A stretch of 64,000 nucleotides of DNA from Rhynchopus euleeides (Eukaryota > Euglenozoa > Diplonemea > Diplonemida > Diplonemidae): the NCBI GenBank assembly GCA_963210315.1, contig OY723272.1:1302001-1366000 (forward strand), given 5' to 3'. Below, one piece after another: positions 18,671 through 29,858 of this stretch. A program made the translations under genes and the position numbers. Every line of letters starts with the position of its first letter. Positions within the stretch are counted from its first letter, which is position 1. The notes beneath the pieces were generated by a model. The model was not told the DNA's origin. It saw only the letters and a list, made by a program, of their open reading frames with translations, and ran no database searches.

Positions 18671-21600
18671 CTAAGCCACCCACACGCACACCGCCCGACA
18701 TACTTCCGATTGCTCCACCCCTCGAACCACCTGTTCTGCAGCGGACGTAGGAATGTAGATATCACTGAGAGAGTCCATAAGCTCTGCCATTTCGATGTTG
18801 TGGCAGAAGGCAAACTGGGCGACAGATGTGCGCGACGTGCGTGATGCGCGCGAGGCAGATTGCATCGAATGCTTTGAAGAGCCAGAAGGCAACTGCGGCG
18901 AAAAAGTCAGTGGTGACTGCTGTGCGTAGAAGGAGGTATTCCGGAAGAGGGGGTGGTAGTTGAAGGAGGTTCCCTTCTTCCCCGGAGCTCGCAGGAAACT
19001 GGGCTCGCTCCGCACATCTTTCGAGTGCATGGATGACTGCCGCGACAGAGCACGCCCAAAAGAACACGACATGTCATGATCAGGCTTGCTCGCCCCCATT
19101 TTCGATCCATCTGGGATCACAAAAGAGAGCGCCTTCCGCAGCCCTTTGCTAGATTGCTTGGACTGTGGTGGTGGTGGTGGCATGAGCTCATCGCTAGTGT
19201 GCTCCCTCAAGGTAAACACAGGGGGGCCCTTCACTCAGAAAGGCGAGCCGCCTCACGAGAATGGAGACAAAGTGACACAGTTTGGCACTGAGCAAAGTCC
19301 CCCAGGAACGCACATGTTGGACTAGCCAGGGCAGGATAACCCTACCTCCACTCCCTCCACTGGCCTGCTTCGGAGGGGCCCCCGGCACAAGCTGTGCATT
19401 GCCCGCAGTTCCGTTTTATCAATCACCCGCGCAACCTCGGCAAAAGAGTTGGTGCTTGGCTTGATCGACACACCCCGATACCGTGTGAAAAACGAAAGCA
19501 AAACCAACATAATGTCTGCATCTGCCGAATGTACTAACAGGTCGAAACTCAAAAAAAATCCGCCTGACATACGTTGCCTGCGGGTAGAAGGCGTGACCCC
19601 GCCGCCACGACATGCGCACTGCTCCGCACCTTACGTAGGGACCTTCCGCCATGTGAATAGCTGCTTGTGCGGCGCAATGAGGATGCCTTTCTTGGCGGGG
19701 CACCGCCCTCCTGGGACCCCTCCTCTTTCACACCCAGCTTGAACTTGTCATCTGCGGCCACATCGGACCCTTCGGATTGCACCTGGCTCCCGCAGAGACT
19801 CGGGTTGCTGGTCACACACACACTAACGCGCCCACCCTCCGCACTCGACCTCTTGGAGTCTACACTTACAAGATGGCCCCGCGAAGGCCCTGGCTGTCCT
19901 TTGAGTGAGTCTTCCGAGACAGTTCCCTGCGCATCCGAGGCACAGGACGGCGAAGCACGGCGGATCCTATCTTCAGGCACGCTCTTGAAGCTCGGGTCAC
20001 CGATGCTGAGCCTCACCATCTGGGGAAGGTCGGGGTGGCTCAGCTGCATCCCAAAGGCGGATTTTTCCTCGGTGCTCGTCGGGGAGGATATGATGGTGCC
20101 TATATCCTGTGGGGCTGTCACACTCGAACCGGAGCTAGACGGAGCTGACTGTGCGGCATTTATGGGCAGGCTAGGCGCCTGAACAGGGCGTCTCGATACA
20201 TCATCGTCGCGGAGGCTCCGCTTCTGCCTGAAGGAGCCGAAGCTACTTCGGCTGTTGATTGATGATGCAGGGGAGGAGAGGAACGAGGTATCGCTGCGCT
20301 GGCGCAGCCGGAAGCTTTCGCCCGGCAGCAGCTCTTGATGTGGGATGTCTGCCAGTGACAGAGACATGGAGGTGTCAGTCGTGGCCAGCACTTCACTTTT
20401 CGTATCCGGCTGTTGCTGCTGTTGCTGCTGCACTGGACGCATCTCCGTGTTCTCGTTGAGCAGGCCACGTTTCGCTGCCTCCTGGACCATGGCAGAGTGA
20501 AGGCAGGTGAACCTGTCCCTCACCACCACGAACGCATGCAGGTACAGCACATAGAGGTTGCAGTAAGACATGGCCACCACAGATGCGGTCCGCGGATGGT
20601 TCGGCTTGAGGAGGGCGATCTCACCGAAGACGTCCCCCTTCCCGATGATGGCGACGCTGCTGCTGTCCCCCTCAGGCGTGTCGATGAGGACCTCAGCGTA
20701 GCCGTACATCAGGAAGTACATCTCACGCCCCTGCGACCCCGCTGCAATGATGGGGTCGCCCGGGATGGCGAAGGACTGCACGAGGCAGTTGGCCAGGGCG
20801 AGGATGCATTCAAACTCGATGCTGGAGAACATGCTCACACCCTCGATGATCGTCACCTTGATGTAGAGGAACAGCTCGCAGATGATGGGGTCCGGAAGCG
20901 TCCCCAAGGTCTGCTGTAGCACCACCGCGTTGCTGTGCTGCAGGGTGTAGAAGTTGAAGGAAAGCACCTGCTGCTGCAGCGCCTGTGGGATGGCGAAGTA
21001 GTTCATACTCGCGAGGCTTTGTCGCATGTGTTCATAGTTCTGCTCTTGCACATTGCCGTTGACCAGGATCATGCTCATTTGGGCCATAATATGTGACTGC
21101 ACCACGATGCATAGAAACATCATAAAGATGGCCAGCGTGCAGCCAAGAAGAGATGTGTACCCCGACCCCTCCGATGTAACAATCTGCCAACACCAGAATG
21201 CGGCAAGCCAATATCGTGATGCAAAGGTGTCGACACAGGCATCGGCATAAGCTTCCGCACATTGAGGGTCTGTATCTTCCTTGTCGTTGTGCGCGACGCA
21301 CACCCTAAGGAGGATGAGCCCGTGCGCCAGGAACAACATCTTCGCAACTGTTTTGATAATCGGGACAATGAAGAAGTAGAATTCGACGAGGTTTGGCCCC
21401 ATCGCACCCCTGTCCTGCACACGGAGGGTCCGCCAGAGCTTGATAAGGTATGCAAGATTCTTGAAGCGGAACCACGCCCAGGAAGAGACGCTGCCTGTCG
21501 CGGCGTAGATGATCAGCTCCACGGGAGTGAGGGAGCACGCGTCAACCCAGAGGTGTGCCTTCATATAGTGCAGCAGGATCCCCTTCTTGTCAAACACGAG

Positions 21601-22839
21601 GTGGCTCTGGGAATCTGACTTGAATGCGGTGTTCAACTCGACGATGATATCCAGCAGGTGAAAGAAATAAGCCACAACATCACCGGCAACCAGAAGGGAT
21701 GGGAGCTCGCTGCCGTCGTAGAACAGAGTGATGGTTGTCGTCACCCAGTAGTAGAATGCAATGAGAAGAATGACAATATCCCACCACCGCCGGAAACGAC
21801 TGTCTGGGGAGAGGACCGGCAGTGACTTCAACACATTGGAGAGGCGCCCATTCCCAAAGGCTTTTCGCTTCTCGCGCAGGGTGACGACTCGCTGGAACTC
21901 ATTCATGAACACAGCAGCGTTGCCTCCGTGGGTCTTTGCCTCGTGGAGGAGGTCCAGGAGGTCGCTGAACTCCTCCTCATTCAACTGGTTATCCCCATCC
22001 CTGTCGATGATGGCGATAATGCGCATGATGTCCGAGTCATCGAGGCTCACCGCCACCCCGAGCTTTTGAAAATTCTTCTTCAGCTCGTTCTTATCAATCC
22101 CACCATCTGCATTAACGTCCAGAGCTTCAAAGAGCCGGGATCGCCGGTCAGCCATCGCTGGAGTCGGACAGCTTTCCAGCGCCGGGCTACTTGGATTCGA
22201 CGTGAGGTAGGTCGATCCCCCGCCAGCATATTTCCCCTGCCGTTGTGGGGCGTCAGCTTCCTCCCGGAGGGCTGCTTGCGCCTCCGCTGCAGCAATCTGC
22301 AATATGGACATACCCAACAGGGTCTCGTTGTCGCGAGGCTGGCTTATATGGGGAATCGCATCAGGCACAGCGATGGACAGCACGTTGCCTGCTTCGATAT
22401 CATCCTGTGATGCGGTTGGTGACAGGTTGTCAAGGTCGTAGTCGTCTTGGTTGGGCATCTGAATCCGTGCAATAAAGCTTCCTCCAATGTCGTCGATTGC
22501 ACTCCGCCCTACCCCATCGATCGCAGCGAAGGTTGACTCCGTAGGGGCTTCCTGCTGCGTCCGCTTCTTACCTTTCCGGAGGGAAGACATTCCGATCCCC
22601 AAACTTTCAAGCGTCGACCCACGCGCGCTGCTACGGCAGCTCGAAGTGCTGACCAAGCTGGCGGTCCGACTGGATGTAGATGCAACAGAACCATACATAC
22701 TGGGACTCCTTTTGCCTTTCGGGAACCCCATCGTCGCAGATGGGCTGAAGTGCCCGAACAGAGGTGGTGCGGCATCCCCGTCCTCATCATCGACAGCTGT
22801 CGGTGATGGCGGGGCCGACCCCCCGCGTGGGCTCGCCAT
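18671..22839 (-). CDS. EF-hand, cyclic-nucleotide-binding cation channel
   Basis: A single-subunit ion channel of the voltage/CNG superfamily in the membrane. The start is ATG 22,839 (MASPRGGSAPPSP), preceded by a C/T-rich tract ending CCTAG. In order: a Ser-rich N-terminus; paired EF-hands (loops DVNADGGIDKNE at about 240-251 and DRDGDNQLNEEE at about 276-287); six hydrophobic segments (about 345-620) with a basic S4-like helix (FRFKNLAYLIKLWRTLR); a pore loop WQIVTSEGSGYTS, which is not the usual GYGD, so selectivity is uncertain; and a cyclic-nucleotide-binding domain (GDVFGEIALL, then HPRTASV; about 690-780). The long Ser-rich tail probably continues by splicing. A donor GTAAGG at 19,634 and an acceptor CTGAG at 19,235 join codon 1,068 in phase to a 186-codon second exon ending at 18,671, total about 1,255 aa. 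Without splicing the frame stops at 19,549 (1,096 aa). Confidence 0.8.
19234..19634 (-). other. Predicted 401-nt intron in the channel gene
   Basis: The donor is CTAC|GTAAGG and the acceptor GCCTTTCTGAG|TG, with a pyrimidine-rich stretch before it. Splicing leaves the frame open (SL|KGPPVF in protein terms) and links two exons with the same Ser/Arg-rich style (RKASSLRR before, SSKGLRKALSF after). It rests on consensus and frame only. The alternative is that the 3' exon is a separate short gene. Confidence 0.45.
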
Positions 22840-23650
22840 GTTGGCTGGCTAGGAAGGGGGGGGGGGTGGGGCTGGGGAGCGGCGCAAAGGAGAGAAGGTT
22901 GATGCAGGTTGCGCGAAGAGGGGGGGGGGATGTAGGATGCCAACAAAAAAAAGGAGGAACCGGAAAATGCAACAAACAAAAGAACCAGAGAGAGGGAACC
23001 GGAAATGACAAATGTAGCGGGGGGGGGTAAGGGGGGGGGGGGGTGGGAGAAGAAATTGTTGGCGATGCCCTTCTCCTTTGGATGTTGCTGTTTTTTTTTG
23101 GCTGGTTTACCCTCGATCACCGTCCCCACTGGGGGAGGTGGGGTCGTCAAAGGAACATCATCTCCAGCCGGAATCCCAGGCCATTGTGTACTCACTAAGA
23201 CAAAGCCTCTCAGGCTCCTGTGTGGGGTGTGTGGAGTGTGTGTTTAAAACCAGAGTTGGCGGAGCAGTACATCGTCTCAAGCACTGTCCATTCTTGCCCT
23301 GTGATGTCTGTCCACTTCTCTACTCGCCGGGTGGGGGCGAAGGCCAGGAAGGGAAGAACAGGTGGCGAGGGGAAGGGGGGGTTTCTGACGGGACCTGCCA
23401 GGAATCTCTGTGGGCTCCTTCGTTAACACCCTGCTCTACCAGCCTGACAGAAGAATCCCGGGCCTTGAGCACGAAGGCATGCTTTGAGCCGGTGGCGAGG
23501 GGGGTGGGGTAGCGGTTCACCACCCTGCGATAGGGTCGGGTGTATCGGGGGGGGGTTGCCGGGTCACCCTGCACAACCTCCCCTCTAGAGTTAAGAATGT
23601 TATATTTTTTTTAACGATCAGCGCAGGCATCCCAGCATAGCTATTCCAGA
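22840..23650. other. Spacer between channel and next gene
   Basis: G-runs at 22,856-22,867, 22,919-22,928 and 23,020-23,045 on the plus strand are C-rich tracts on the coding strand just upstream of the channel start. This is the pattern expected for a polypyrimidine tract with an AG close to the ATG. No gene was recognised. Confidence 0.5.
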
Positions 23651-25561
23651 TCAGTCCCATCGGCTGCACCCTGTGGAAGTCACCGACTGCGACCACGACT
23701 CTTGCTGGGCAGACCGCGCCGCTTCCTTTTTCCACTTATTCCAAACCTTCACGGCGCCGCCCCATGTCTTGTATTTATCAAAGGGGCACTGCGGCCGGGA
23801 TGCCAGTGGGGGGAGTGTGCCGGAGATTTTGAAAAGGCACTGCGCGCATTCCAGGCACGGCTTGCAGATGGGCTGCCCCCAGGTGCAGTATGGGGATGGC
23901 GGCCTGCAGATGGGGGCGTAGGAACAGTCGGGAGACTGGACACAGCACCCACAGGGCAGCATGCAGGCACGCTGCACAGAGGCGGGGAATCCCGAGGGCT
24001 GTTTCGGGAGGCAGAGGTTGTCGGTGAGGAGGGTGATGTAGCCCAGGTTGGATTTCCCCCAGTAGGTTGCGGTTTCGTTCACCTCCGATTCGTACCGCCT
24101 GTCCACCTGGTCGATCCGGCGGAGCCCCCCGCCGGTCCAGACCCAGTTGTGTGGCATCGGGTCGGGAAACCGGCTCGTCGAAAGCTGCTGCCCCAAAAAC
24201 CTCACCTTCTGCCCATGGGTCAAACCGAGGCTGTTCAGCGTTTCGAGATTGAAGTGCGGGAGATACGCCATCGGGTGGATCGACCTCCCCAGTGACTTCT
24301 TCTTGCTGACAACCTTAAACGACACGGCGGCTGTCCCGCTGTCATACGATAGCTGTGTGGAACGCCCCCACTGCACCTCTTCCGAGGACCAGGTCTTCCG
24401 ACACCCCCTCCGGACGTTCCTCAGGGAGATGCGAAAAACGGTTGTCCCGATCCGGGATTCATCCATATCGCCAAGGGAAAGCTTTGCTATGGGTTCGATA
24501 TCCGCGCTGACAGATCGGAGGGCTTCCTGGATGGCTTTCTCCGCCCCTGCGGAGGGGAGCTCGACAAAGGTGAAACGCGTCATGTTGACCACCTTCGGCA
24601 GCAGAGACATCCCCTGGAGGGACAACCAGGTGTGATAGGGCTCGTCTCCCTCCGGGGATCCCCCTTTGAGATTCTCGCGGATCTGCCTCTCCCCTTCCCC
24701 GAGGAGAAAGGCTGTGTTGAAGAGGTGGCAGCTCCGGAAGAGCGGCTCGTAGCTCTGGCCCCCCTTCGGGAGCCTAACGGAGATGAAGTTGTGCCTGTCG
24801 AACGAGTCAAACCCCCCAGCCCCCTCCGCGTCAAAAACGCCGTTGCGGGTATCCTCCGGGGATGGGGAAAACATGCTTACCACACCTGCTTTTGGATGCC
24901 CCTCAGCGAGACGCCTCCCGATTGACCTGGGCCCACCCTGGGAAGGAGCCTGGCCCTGAAACTCGATACATATCGGATCTGGATATGTCTCGTTGTGCAT
25001 GATCCAGGGCGATATGGCATTCCACAGCTCCTCTCCCGGAGTCGTGGGGTTTTTAACCTGCTCCAGGGGGTAGAGCTTCGCGCCCCTCCATCTCGCTATG
25101 TCCTCCTGCGTCAGCTGCGCCGTGTTGTCATCCGGGCCCCCCTGCTGGTGCTGCAGCTGGAAGGCAGACTTATACTCCTGTGAGAATTTCGCCAGGGCTC
25201 CCCCCGGCGGGATCAGCGGGCACAGCCGCAGCCGGGTGTAGAATCTAAACGGCTTGCCACCTCCGCCCGACAGCTCGACCCCCCCTTGAGCCTGGGAGGC
25301 CTGGGTCTGCCCGGGTTGCCTCAGCTGGGTGCCCCCACCACCTCCACCCCCGCCCCGTTGTTCTGGGGTGGGGCGGGGGACTGCTGCGCCAGTAGGAGGG
25401 TAGCGGTGTCTGTGCGGGGTATCCCCATGACCGTGATCCACGCCGGGGAAGGAGAACGCCATGAACAGCGACGAGGCTAGCAGGAGCCCGCAGTAGGCGG
25501 TGATCTGCAGCACCTGGCGCATGCTCGCTTGCCTCCGGGAGGACCCAAAAGGGACCGGCAT
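23651..25561 (-). CDS. Type II/secretory Cys-rich membrane protein, 636 aa
   Basis: The start is ATG 25,561 (MPVPFGSSRRQASMRQ). A basic N-terminus precedes one hydrophobic helix (VLQITAYCGLLLASSLFMAF, about 17-36), giving a signal-anchor layout. Then comes a His/Gly-rich low-complexity part (about 40-100), a large unrecognised globular region (about 110-520) with motifs such as HNFISVRLPKG and NMTRFTFVELPS, and a dense Cys cluster near the end (ACMLPCGCCVQSPDC, CKPCLECAQC, about 535-590) that suggests disulphides or zinc in a lumenal/extracellular domain. There is no family I can name. A 75-bp dispersed repeat with a C/T tract lies about 65 bp upstream. Confidence 0.7.
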   Translation of the reverse strand: MPVPFGSSRRQASMRQVLQITAYCGLLLASSLFMAFSFPGVDHGHGDTPHRHRYPPTGAAVPRPTPEQRGGGGGGGGTQLRQPGQTQASQAQGGVELSGGGGKPFRFYTRLRLCPLIPPGGALAKFSQEYKSAFQLQHQQGGPDDNTAQLTQEDIARWRGAKLYPLEQVKNPTTPGEELWNAISPWIMHNETYPDPICIEFQGQAPSQGGPRSIGRRLAEGHPKAGVVSMFSPSPEDTRNGVFDAEGAGGFDSFDRHNFISVRLPKGGQSYEPLFRSCHLFNTAFLLGEGERQIRENLKGGSPEGDEPYHTWLSLQGMSLLPKVVNMTRFTFVELPSAGAEKAIQEALRSVSADIEPIAKLSLGDMDESRIGTTVFRISLRNVRRGCRKTWSSEEVQWGRSTQLSYDSGTAAVSFKVVSKKKSLGRSIHPMAYLPHFNLETLNSLGLTHGQKVRFLGQQLSTSRFPDPMPHNWVWTGGGLRRIDQVDRRYESEVNETATYWGKSNLGYITLLTDNLCLPKQPSGFPASVQRACMLPCGCCVQSPDCSYAPICRPPSPYCTWGQPICKPCLECAQCLFKISGTLPPLASRPQCPFDKYKTWGGAVKVWNKWKKEAARSAQQESWSQSVTSTGCSRWD

Positions 25562-25625
25562 GGTCCCTCAACCTCCCCTCCCTCCCCTACCCTCCCTTTT
25601 GCCCACCTTGGGGGAGGGGTATTGA

Positions 25626-25703
25626 AGCAGAAATAGAAAGAATCACACAAGGATAATCTCCCTTCACTCGTTACGCAGGCTGTGTCCGAGATCCAGTGCT
25701 ATG
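25626..25703. repeat. Gene-upstream dispersed repeat, copy 1
   Basis: The segment GCAGAAATAGAAAGAATCAC ...CTCCCTTCACTCGTTACG CAGGC recurs at 42,970-43,045, 43,515-43,590 and, partly, 52,286-52,325. On the minus strand it gives ACGAGTGAAGGG, then a pyrimidine tract (TTCTTTCTATTTCTGCTTC). It sits just upstream of a start codon here and at 42,970. Confidence 0.7.
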
Positions 25704-27232
25704 TGGGGGTGGGGGGTGCGGGTGGGGTGGGTGGTGTGGTGTATGCTGTTTCGGGGGAGTCTTGCTCGGTCAGAGGATACAAAGGAGATAGGGGGAGGGG
25801 GGGGGGGGAGAGTTGGGTGTGTGTGTGGTGTGTGCGTCAGGCAGTGTGGATGTGAGCAAAGCAGATATCTCATCATATATCTCAAACCACTTGGGGACAG
25901 CTTGCACTCAAGGGCAGGGGGTGGGGGGGGCGGCTCGGCAGGGGATCTGAGGGGGGGATGGGGGGGGGGGGCTCCTCTCCCCCCGGTTTGATCAAAGCGC
26001 ACGGCAGACAGGGGGGCGCAGGAACACAGGTACAACGCCAATCGAGGTTGGTGGGGTTGGGCCCGCGTGGGGCATTTGGGCTAGCTCGACCCATGGGGTC
26101 CATGGGAATTGGGTTTCTTGCCTGGGGGGGAGGGGGGGGGGGGGGGTTCAAGAAAACCGCTTGTCTCTCAGAAAGAACTGTGCCCCAGTTCTGAGCTGCG
26201 CATGTTTGCTGTGCGTGGGGAGGGGGGACGTTTCCTCTGGGTTGCGCAATTTTATGGTGTGCGCATAAAGCACACATCGCAACCAATGCCACGGCTGGGA
26301 GGCTTCAAAACTTGCCAAAAATAAATATACTGTTGGAGGGGGGTCGAATCAGGAATTATCGGGAAGTCAATCATTGGCGAAAGAAAGGCGGGTGGATCCC
26401 GCCGATATTTTTCTCCCCTACGATATTTGTTTTCCACCGTATAGTCTGTAAGTTTAGACACAGAATACGCACAGGCACCACCAGGCCTCCCTCCACAAAG
26501 CGCTATCTAGCAAATCCAGGTAGAGTGCCCGCGGCACATTTTCACCTTTCCGGCTCTTGGATGGCTTCCAAGGGGTTTTGAGATGGCATTTTGGTACCTC
26601 AACGCCAAACTGGTCAATAGGTCAATAAGCCACTTTCCCATGGGATTCCTAGACCTCCTCCCCCCGCATGCACTCGCTACCCCCCCCCCTCCCCCCTCCT
26701 CTCCCAGGGAAAGACCAGAATGTTGTGGAAAGGGCTTCTAACAGACAGAGAGAGGGGGTGGGTCACGGGTCAGATCACCCCCCGAGAACAGTAGGGGGTC
26801 ATCCAGCCAAACGGCAGAGACGAGGAGCGAACTTTAAAACCTTTTATCTTACTCCACCAAAATTTTCGTTACTCCTATTAATCTCCTACACCCCCACTTT
26901 TTTCTACTCCTCCCCTACTTTTTTCTACTCCTCCCCCACTTTTTTTGACTGTAAAAAAAATTCGTCTCCGGGATTTTTTTTGAGAGGGTGCAGGAAACTT
27001 ATTCACAGGGTGCAGGAAACATATTTTCCACTCAGAGGCACACCCTGGGACCCACTACCCCCCATCCAGGCCAAATAGCACCTAGTTACCACTACTGCCT
27101 ATAAAGTGATTTTCACTGTTTTTTTCGACTGGGGGGCAGTGTTCCCGCTAAGGCCGATGGGCCGGTCATTTTTGCTTTTGGGATTTTTGGATTTCCCCCC
27201 CCCCCCCTTCCCGTTCAGTGAAAATTTTTCTC

Positions 27233-27258
27233 GGGCGCGCTTCGCGCGCCCGAGACTA
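27233..27258. other. Perfect GC-rich hairpin
   Basis: CTCGGGCGCGC faces GCGCGCCCGAG across a TTC loop. It has the same TTC/GAA-loop design as the hairpins at 6,791 and 27,734, directly next to hairpin-repeat copies. Confidence 0.55.
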
Positions 27259-27310
27259 CGCGGGAGATGGCCAGTATCGCAAGAAAGACTTGCGAGACAG
27301 GCACACGCGA

Positions 27311-27502
27311 CAGGGGGGGTCTGGGGGGCGGAGCCCCCCAGCCGCCGGAGGCCACGGTAGTGAGCATTCGTTCTGCAGGGCGACAGATTTTGAGCGAGAT
27401 AGGCTGCTTCAATTTTCCTGGGCGGCTTTCGAATCTAGATTCCACAAGAGGGGGTCTGGGGGGCGGAGCCCCCTAGCCGCCGGAGGCCACGGTAGTGAAC
27501 AT
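27311..27502 (-). repeat. Hairpin repeat pair with a different linker
   Basis: Two copies (27,311-27,365; 27,449-27,502) lie in inverse orientation to those at 795. They share the flank AGGCACACGCGACAGGGGGG, related to the left flank at 37,595. The linker between them (GACAGATTTTGAGCGAGATA ...) is unrelated to the linker at 795 and 37,660. Confidence 0.8.
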
Positions 27503-27733
27503 TTGTTCCTTGCACATCTCATCATTGCCCGCCTCTTTTTGAGATTCGCTGTGGGTTCACCTGCATCTTGAAGTCGCAGCTCTTCCCACAAGAGGGATGT
27601 TCCTCCGACATGGGTTGTTAGCATGCCAGGCCTGGTGCCAGCTGCAGTGGATGTCCAGTAATCTCCGACATTTTCCTGCAGCTGCTACGCGAGGACACCT
27701 GAAGTATCACAATTGCTCTGTATTGTTTCAGTG

Positions 27734-27905
27734 GCCAGTCAGGTTTGTAGTGGGGGCTTCGCCCCCACCACAAACCTGACTGGCCCACCTGCCCAGGACC
27801 CACCAGTCAGATATGACCGGTCATATATGACCGGCCCCCCCTCCGGTCATATATGACCGGCACGTTTTTCGGACCCCTTTTTTTTGGTCATATATGACCG
27901 GTTTT
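27734..27905. repeat. Long hairpin followed by CCGGTCATATATGACCGG palindromes
   Basis: GCCAGTCAGGTTTGTAGTGG ...TTC... CCACCACAAACCTGACTGGC is a ~24-bp stem with a 3-nt loop and one mismatch. Immediately after it come four copies of the palindrome CCGGTCATATATGACCGG or parts of it (about 27,810-27,902), evenly spread and followed by T-runs. Confidence 0.75.
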
Positions 27906-27987
27906 TTTCTTAGCGGGAGCACTGCTGGGGGGTATTCTCGACCCGGGCGGAGTAACTCAAATTGTGGTGTTGTAAGATAAAATCACG

Positions 27988-28112
27988 AATTACACTCCAC
28001 AGTAGCCATTTTTGTACTCTCGTATGGGTTTTTTTGCACTCGTCGCCTTCGGCGACTCGTGCAAAAAAATCCCAAACTCGAGTAAAAAAATGGCTACTTT
28101 AGTGTCGTGTAA
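27988..28112. repeat. Foldback element with TTC loop
   Basis: AATTACACTCCACAGTAGCC ATTTTTGTACTC... is mirrored by GAGTAAAAAAATGGCTACTT TAGTGTCGTGTAATT around a GTCGCCTTCGGCGAC core. It is an imperfect ~60-bp-arm inverted repeat, MITE-like and non-coding. Confidence 0.65.
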
Positions 28113-28439
28113 TTAATAACTATTTTTTTTTGGGGGGGGGGGGGGGGGGGCTCACCCAGGCACGTAGCTTGAAATTGGATTTTCAGATTTCTGCTGGTTC
28201 TGCTGGTCTGGGGTATTTTCCGGCGCTCCCCCCAAAATCCCGTCCTGACCGAACACCGGGTTCTCCGGGGCGCGTCCGGAGGCAGGAGTAGACAGCGCCA
28301 CCGTGGGTCTTCGCTACGGTGCCGAAACGATGTGTTGGTGCATTTCCTATGTGTATGCATCGGGAGAAATCGCCGAACTTTGACGAAAACTTGCCGGTAG
28401 CGAAGAACCCCACAGTCGCATAGTGACAAGCACAGGCCA

Positions 28440-28493
28440 CAGGGGGGTCTGGGGGGCGGAGCCCCCCAGCCGCCGGAGGCCACGGTAGTGAAC
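28440..28493 (-). repeat. Hairpin repeat, single copy
   Basis: Carries the core CTGGGGGGCGGAGCCCCCCAG followed by CCGCCGGAGGCCACGGTAGT and GAACATCTGTTC, in the inverse orientation. Confidence 0.8.
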
Positions 28494-29858
28494 ATCTGTT
28501 CCTTCCGGGCTGAACACGGTGTGGATCTCTCCGACATCAGGTCGGAACCCAGTCCTGCGCGGGAAGCAGTCATCGGGAGCCGAAATCCTCGTGGTTCGGG
28601 CCTGCTGCAGGGTGCATCTTCGGCCTGGTGTGAGGGAAAACCCCCCCACCAAAAAAAATTCTGGGGTTTCCCGGATTTATACTTTTTTTTTCCCCCAGAC
28701 CAGCAACATAGGCAACTGCTGGTCTCGAGACCAGCTGGACCCCCCAAGCTACATGCCTGGGCTCACCCACTCAAATATATACGGTGATCAACGGCACACA
28801 CACAGTCAGCGGGCTGTGCCCGCTATCGGGGGGGGGGGGTGTTCGCAGAAACTCTGACACCCCCCCCCTCCCCACACCAAAAGTCAAACTGCCTGCCCCC
28901 CCCCCCCTCCCTCAGATGTGCCGCTGCGTGGCTCCGGCTATGCACCCTAGATCACACAACTGACAACTGCCCCCTCCCCCCCCAGGTGTGATAGCCGTTT
29001 TGCACTCCGTGGGGTTGCTTCCCGCCAACTCAGGGCTTGTGGGGGTGGGGGAGGCAGTGCGACAAGAAGCTGTCGAAAGCCTGCCAACCCGGAGATTGCC
29101 GAGATCGAGGCACATCTCAGGCCTCGAAAAACGCAAGCAGGACAGGTGGAATCTGTGCCTGATCTGCCTCCATGGAACGCACCACCATGCCTTCTGATCT
29201 CTGCAATCCGGTGCGATCGCGGTGGTGGTGGGTCGGGGGGGATTTTCTCGCGCACCGCTGGGCTAGACACGTGCGCATAACATAAATTAAGCTCGAACGG
29301 CCAACACCCCGGACGACATTCGACCCCTTTGATGCTAGCAAGTTGTTGCCAAACAAGGGGAAGAGGACAGGGGTAATCTGGGGTGCAGATGGCGAATCTC
29401 CATTTGTATCATCCCCGGGTTATGGCCCTGCTGCGGGCGGGACGTATGGGGGTACCCTCAACTTTCACCAACAGCACAAAGCAGTTGCTGGTTCGGCAGC
29501 ACATACACGCACCGGCTTGACACAAGAGACAACCGACACAACGCGCCTGATAGAGTTCTGCCTTTTCCGCCCCCCCCCCCCCCTCCCACCCCACCCTCTC
29601 CACACGTTGAGAAGAACAGACACATCCAAAAAAAAGGCCTACTGGGGGCCTTCGCTCAGAAATGCACAAAAGTGAGGAAAGGTGAACCCCCTCGCAACAC
29701 ACTTGGCTGCGAGGTGACACAGTTTGACGCACGGTGTGACACAGAGAGAAGGGCTCCCCGCTGGGTTTTTTTTATGTTACTTTGTTGGGGTGGGTTAGGG
29801 GAAATGGATGAACGTGTCATCGCAAAAAAATAACCAACAACCGCCAGAGCACTAAATG

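Larger units (their letters stand above)
25704..29850. other. Repeat-rich intergenic region without recognised gene
   Basis: Contains G-runs (25,790-25,810; 25,960-25,975; 26,125-26,145), three hairpin-repeat copies (listed), two strong hairpins near 27,233-27,258 and 27,734-27,784, palindromic CATATATG clusters, a foldback at about 27,988-28,112, and C-runs (28,850-28,912). Open frames here are built from repeats. Confidence 0.55.
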
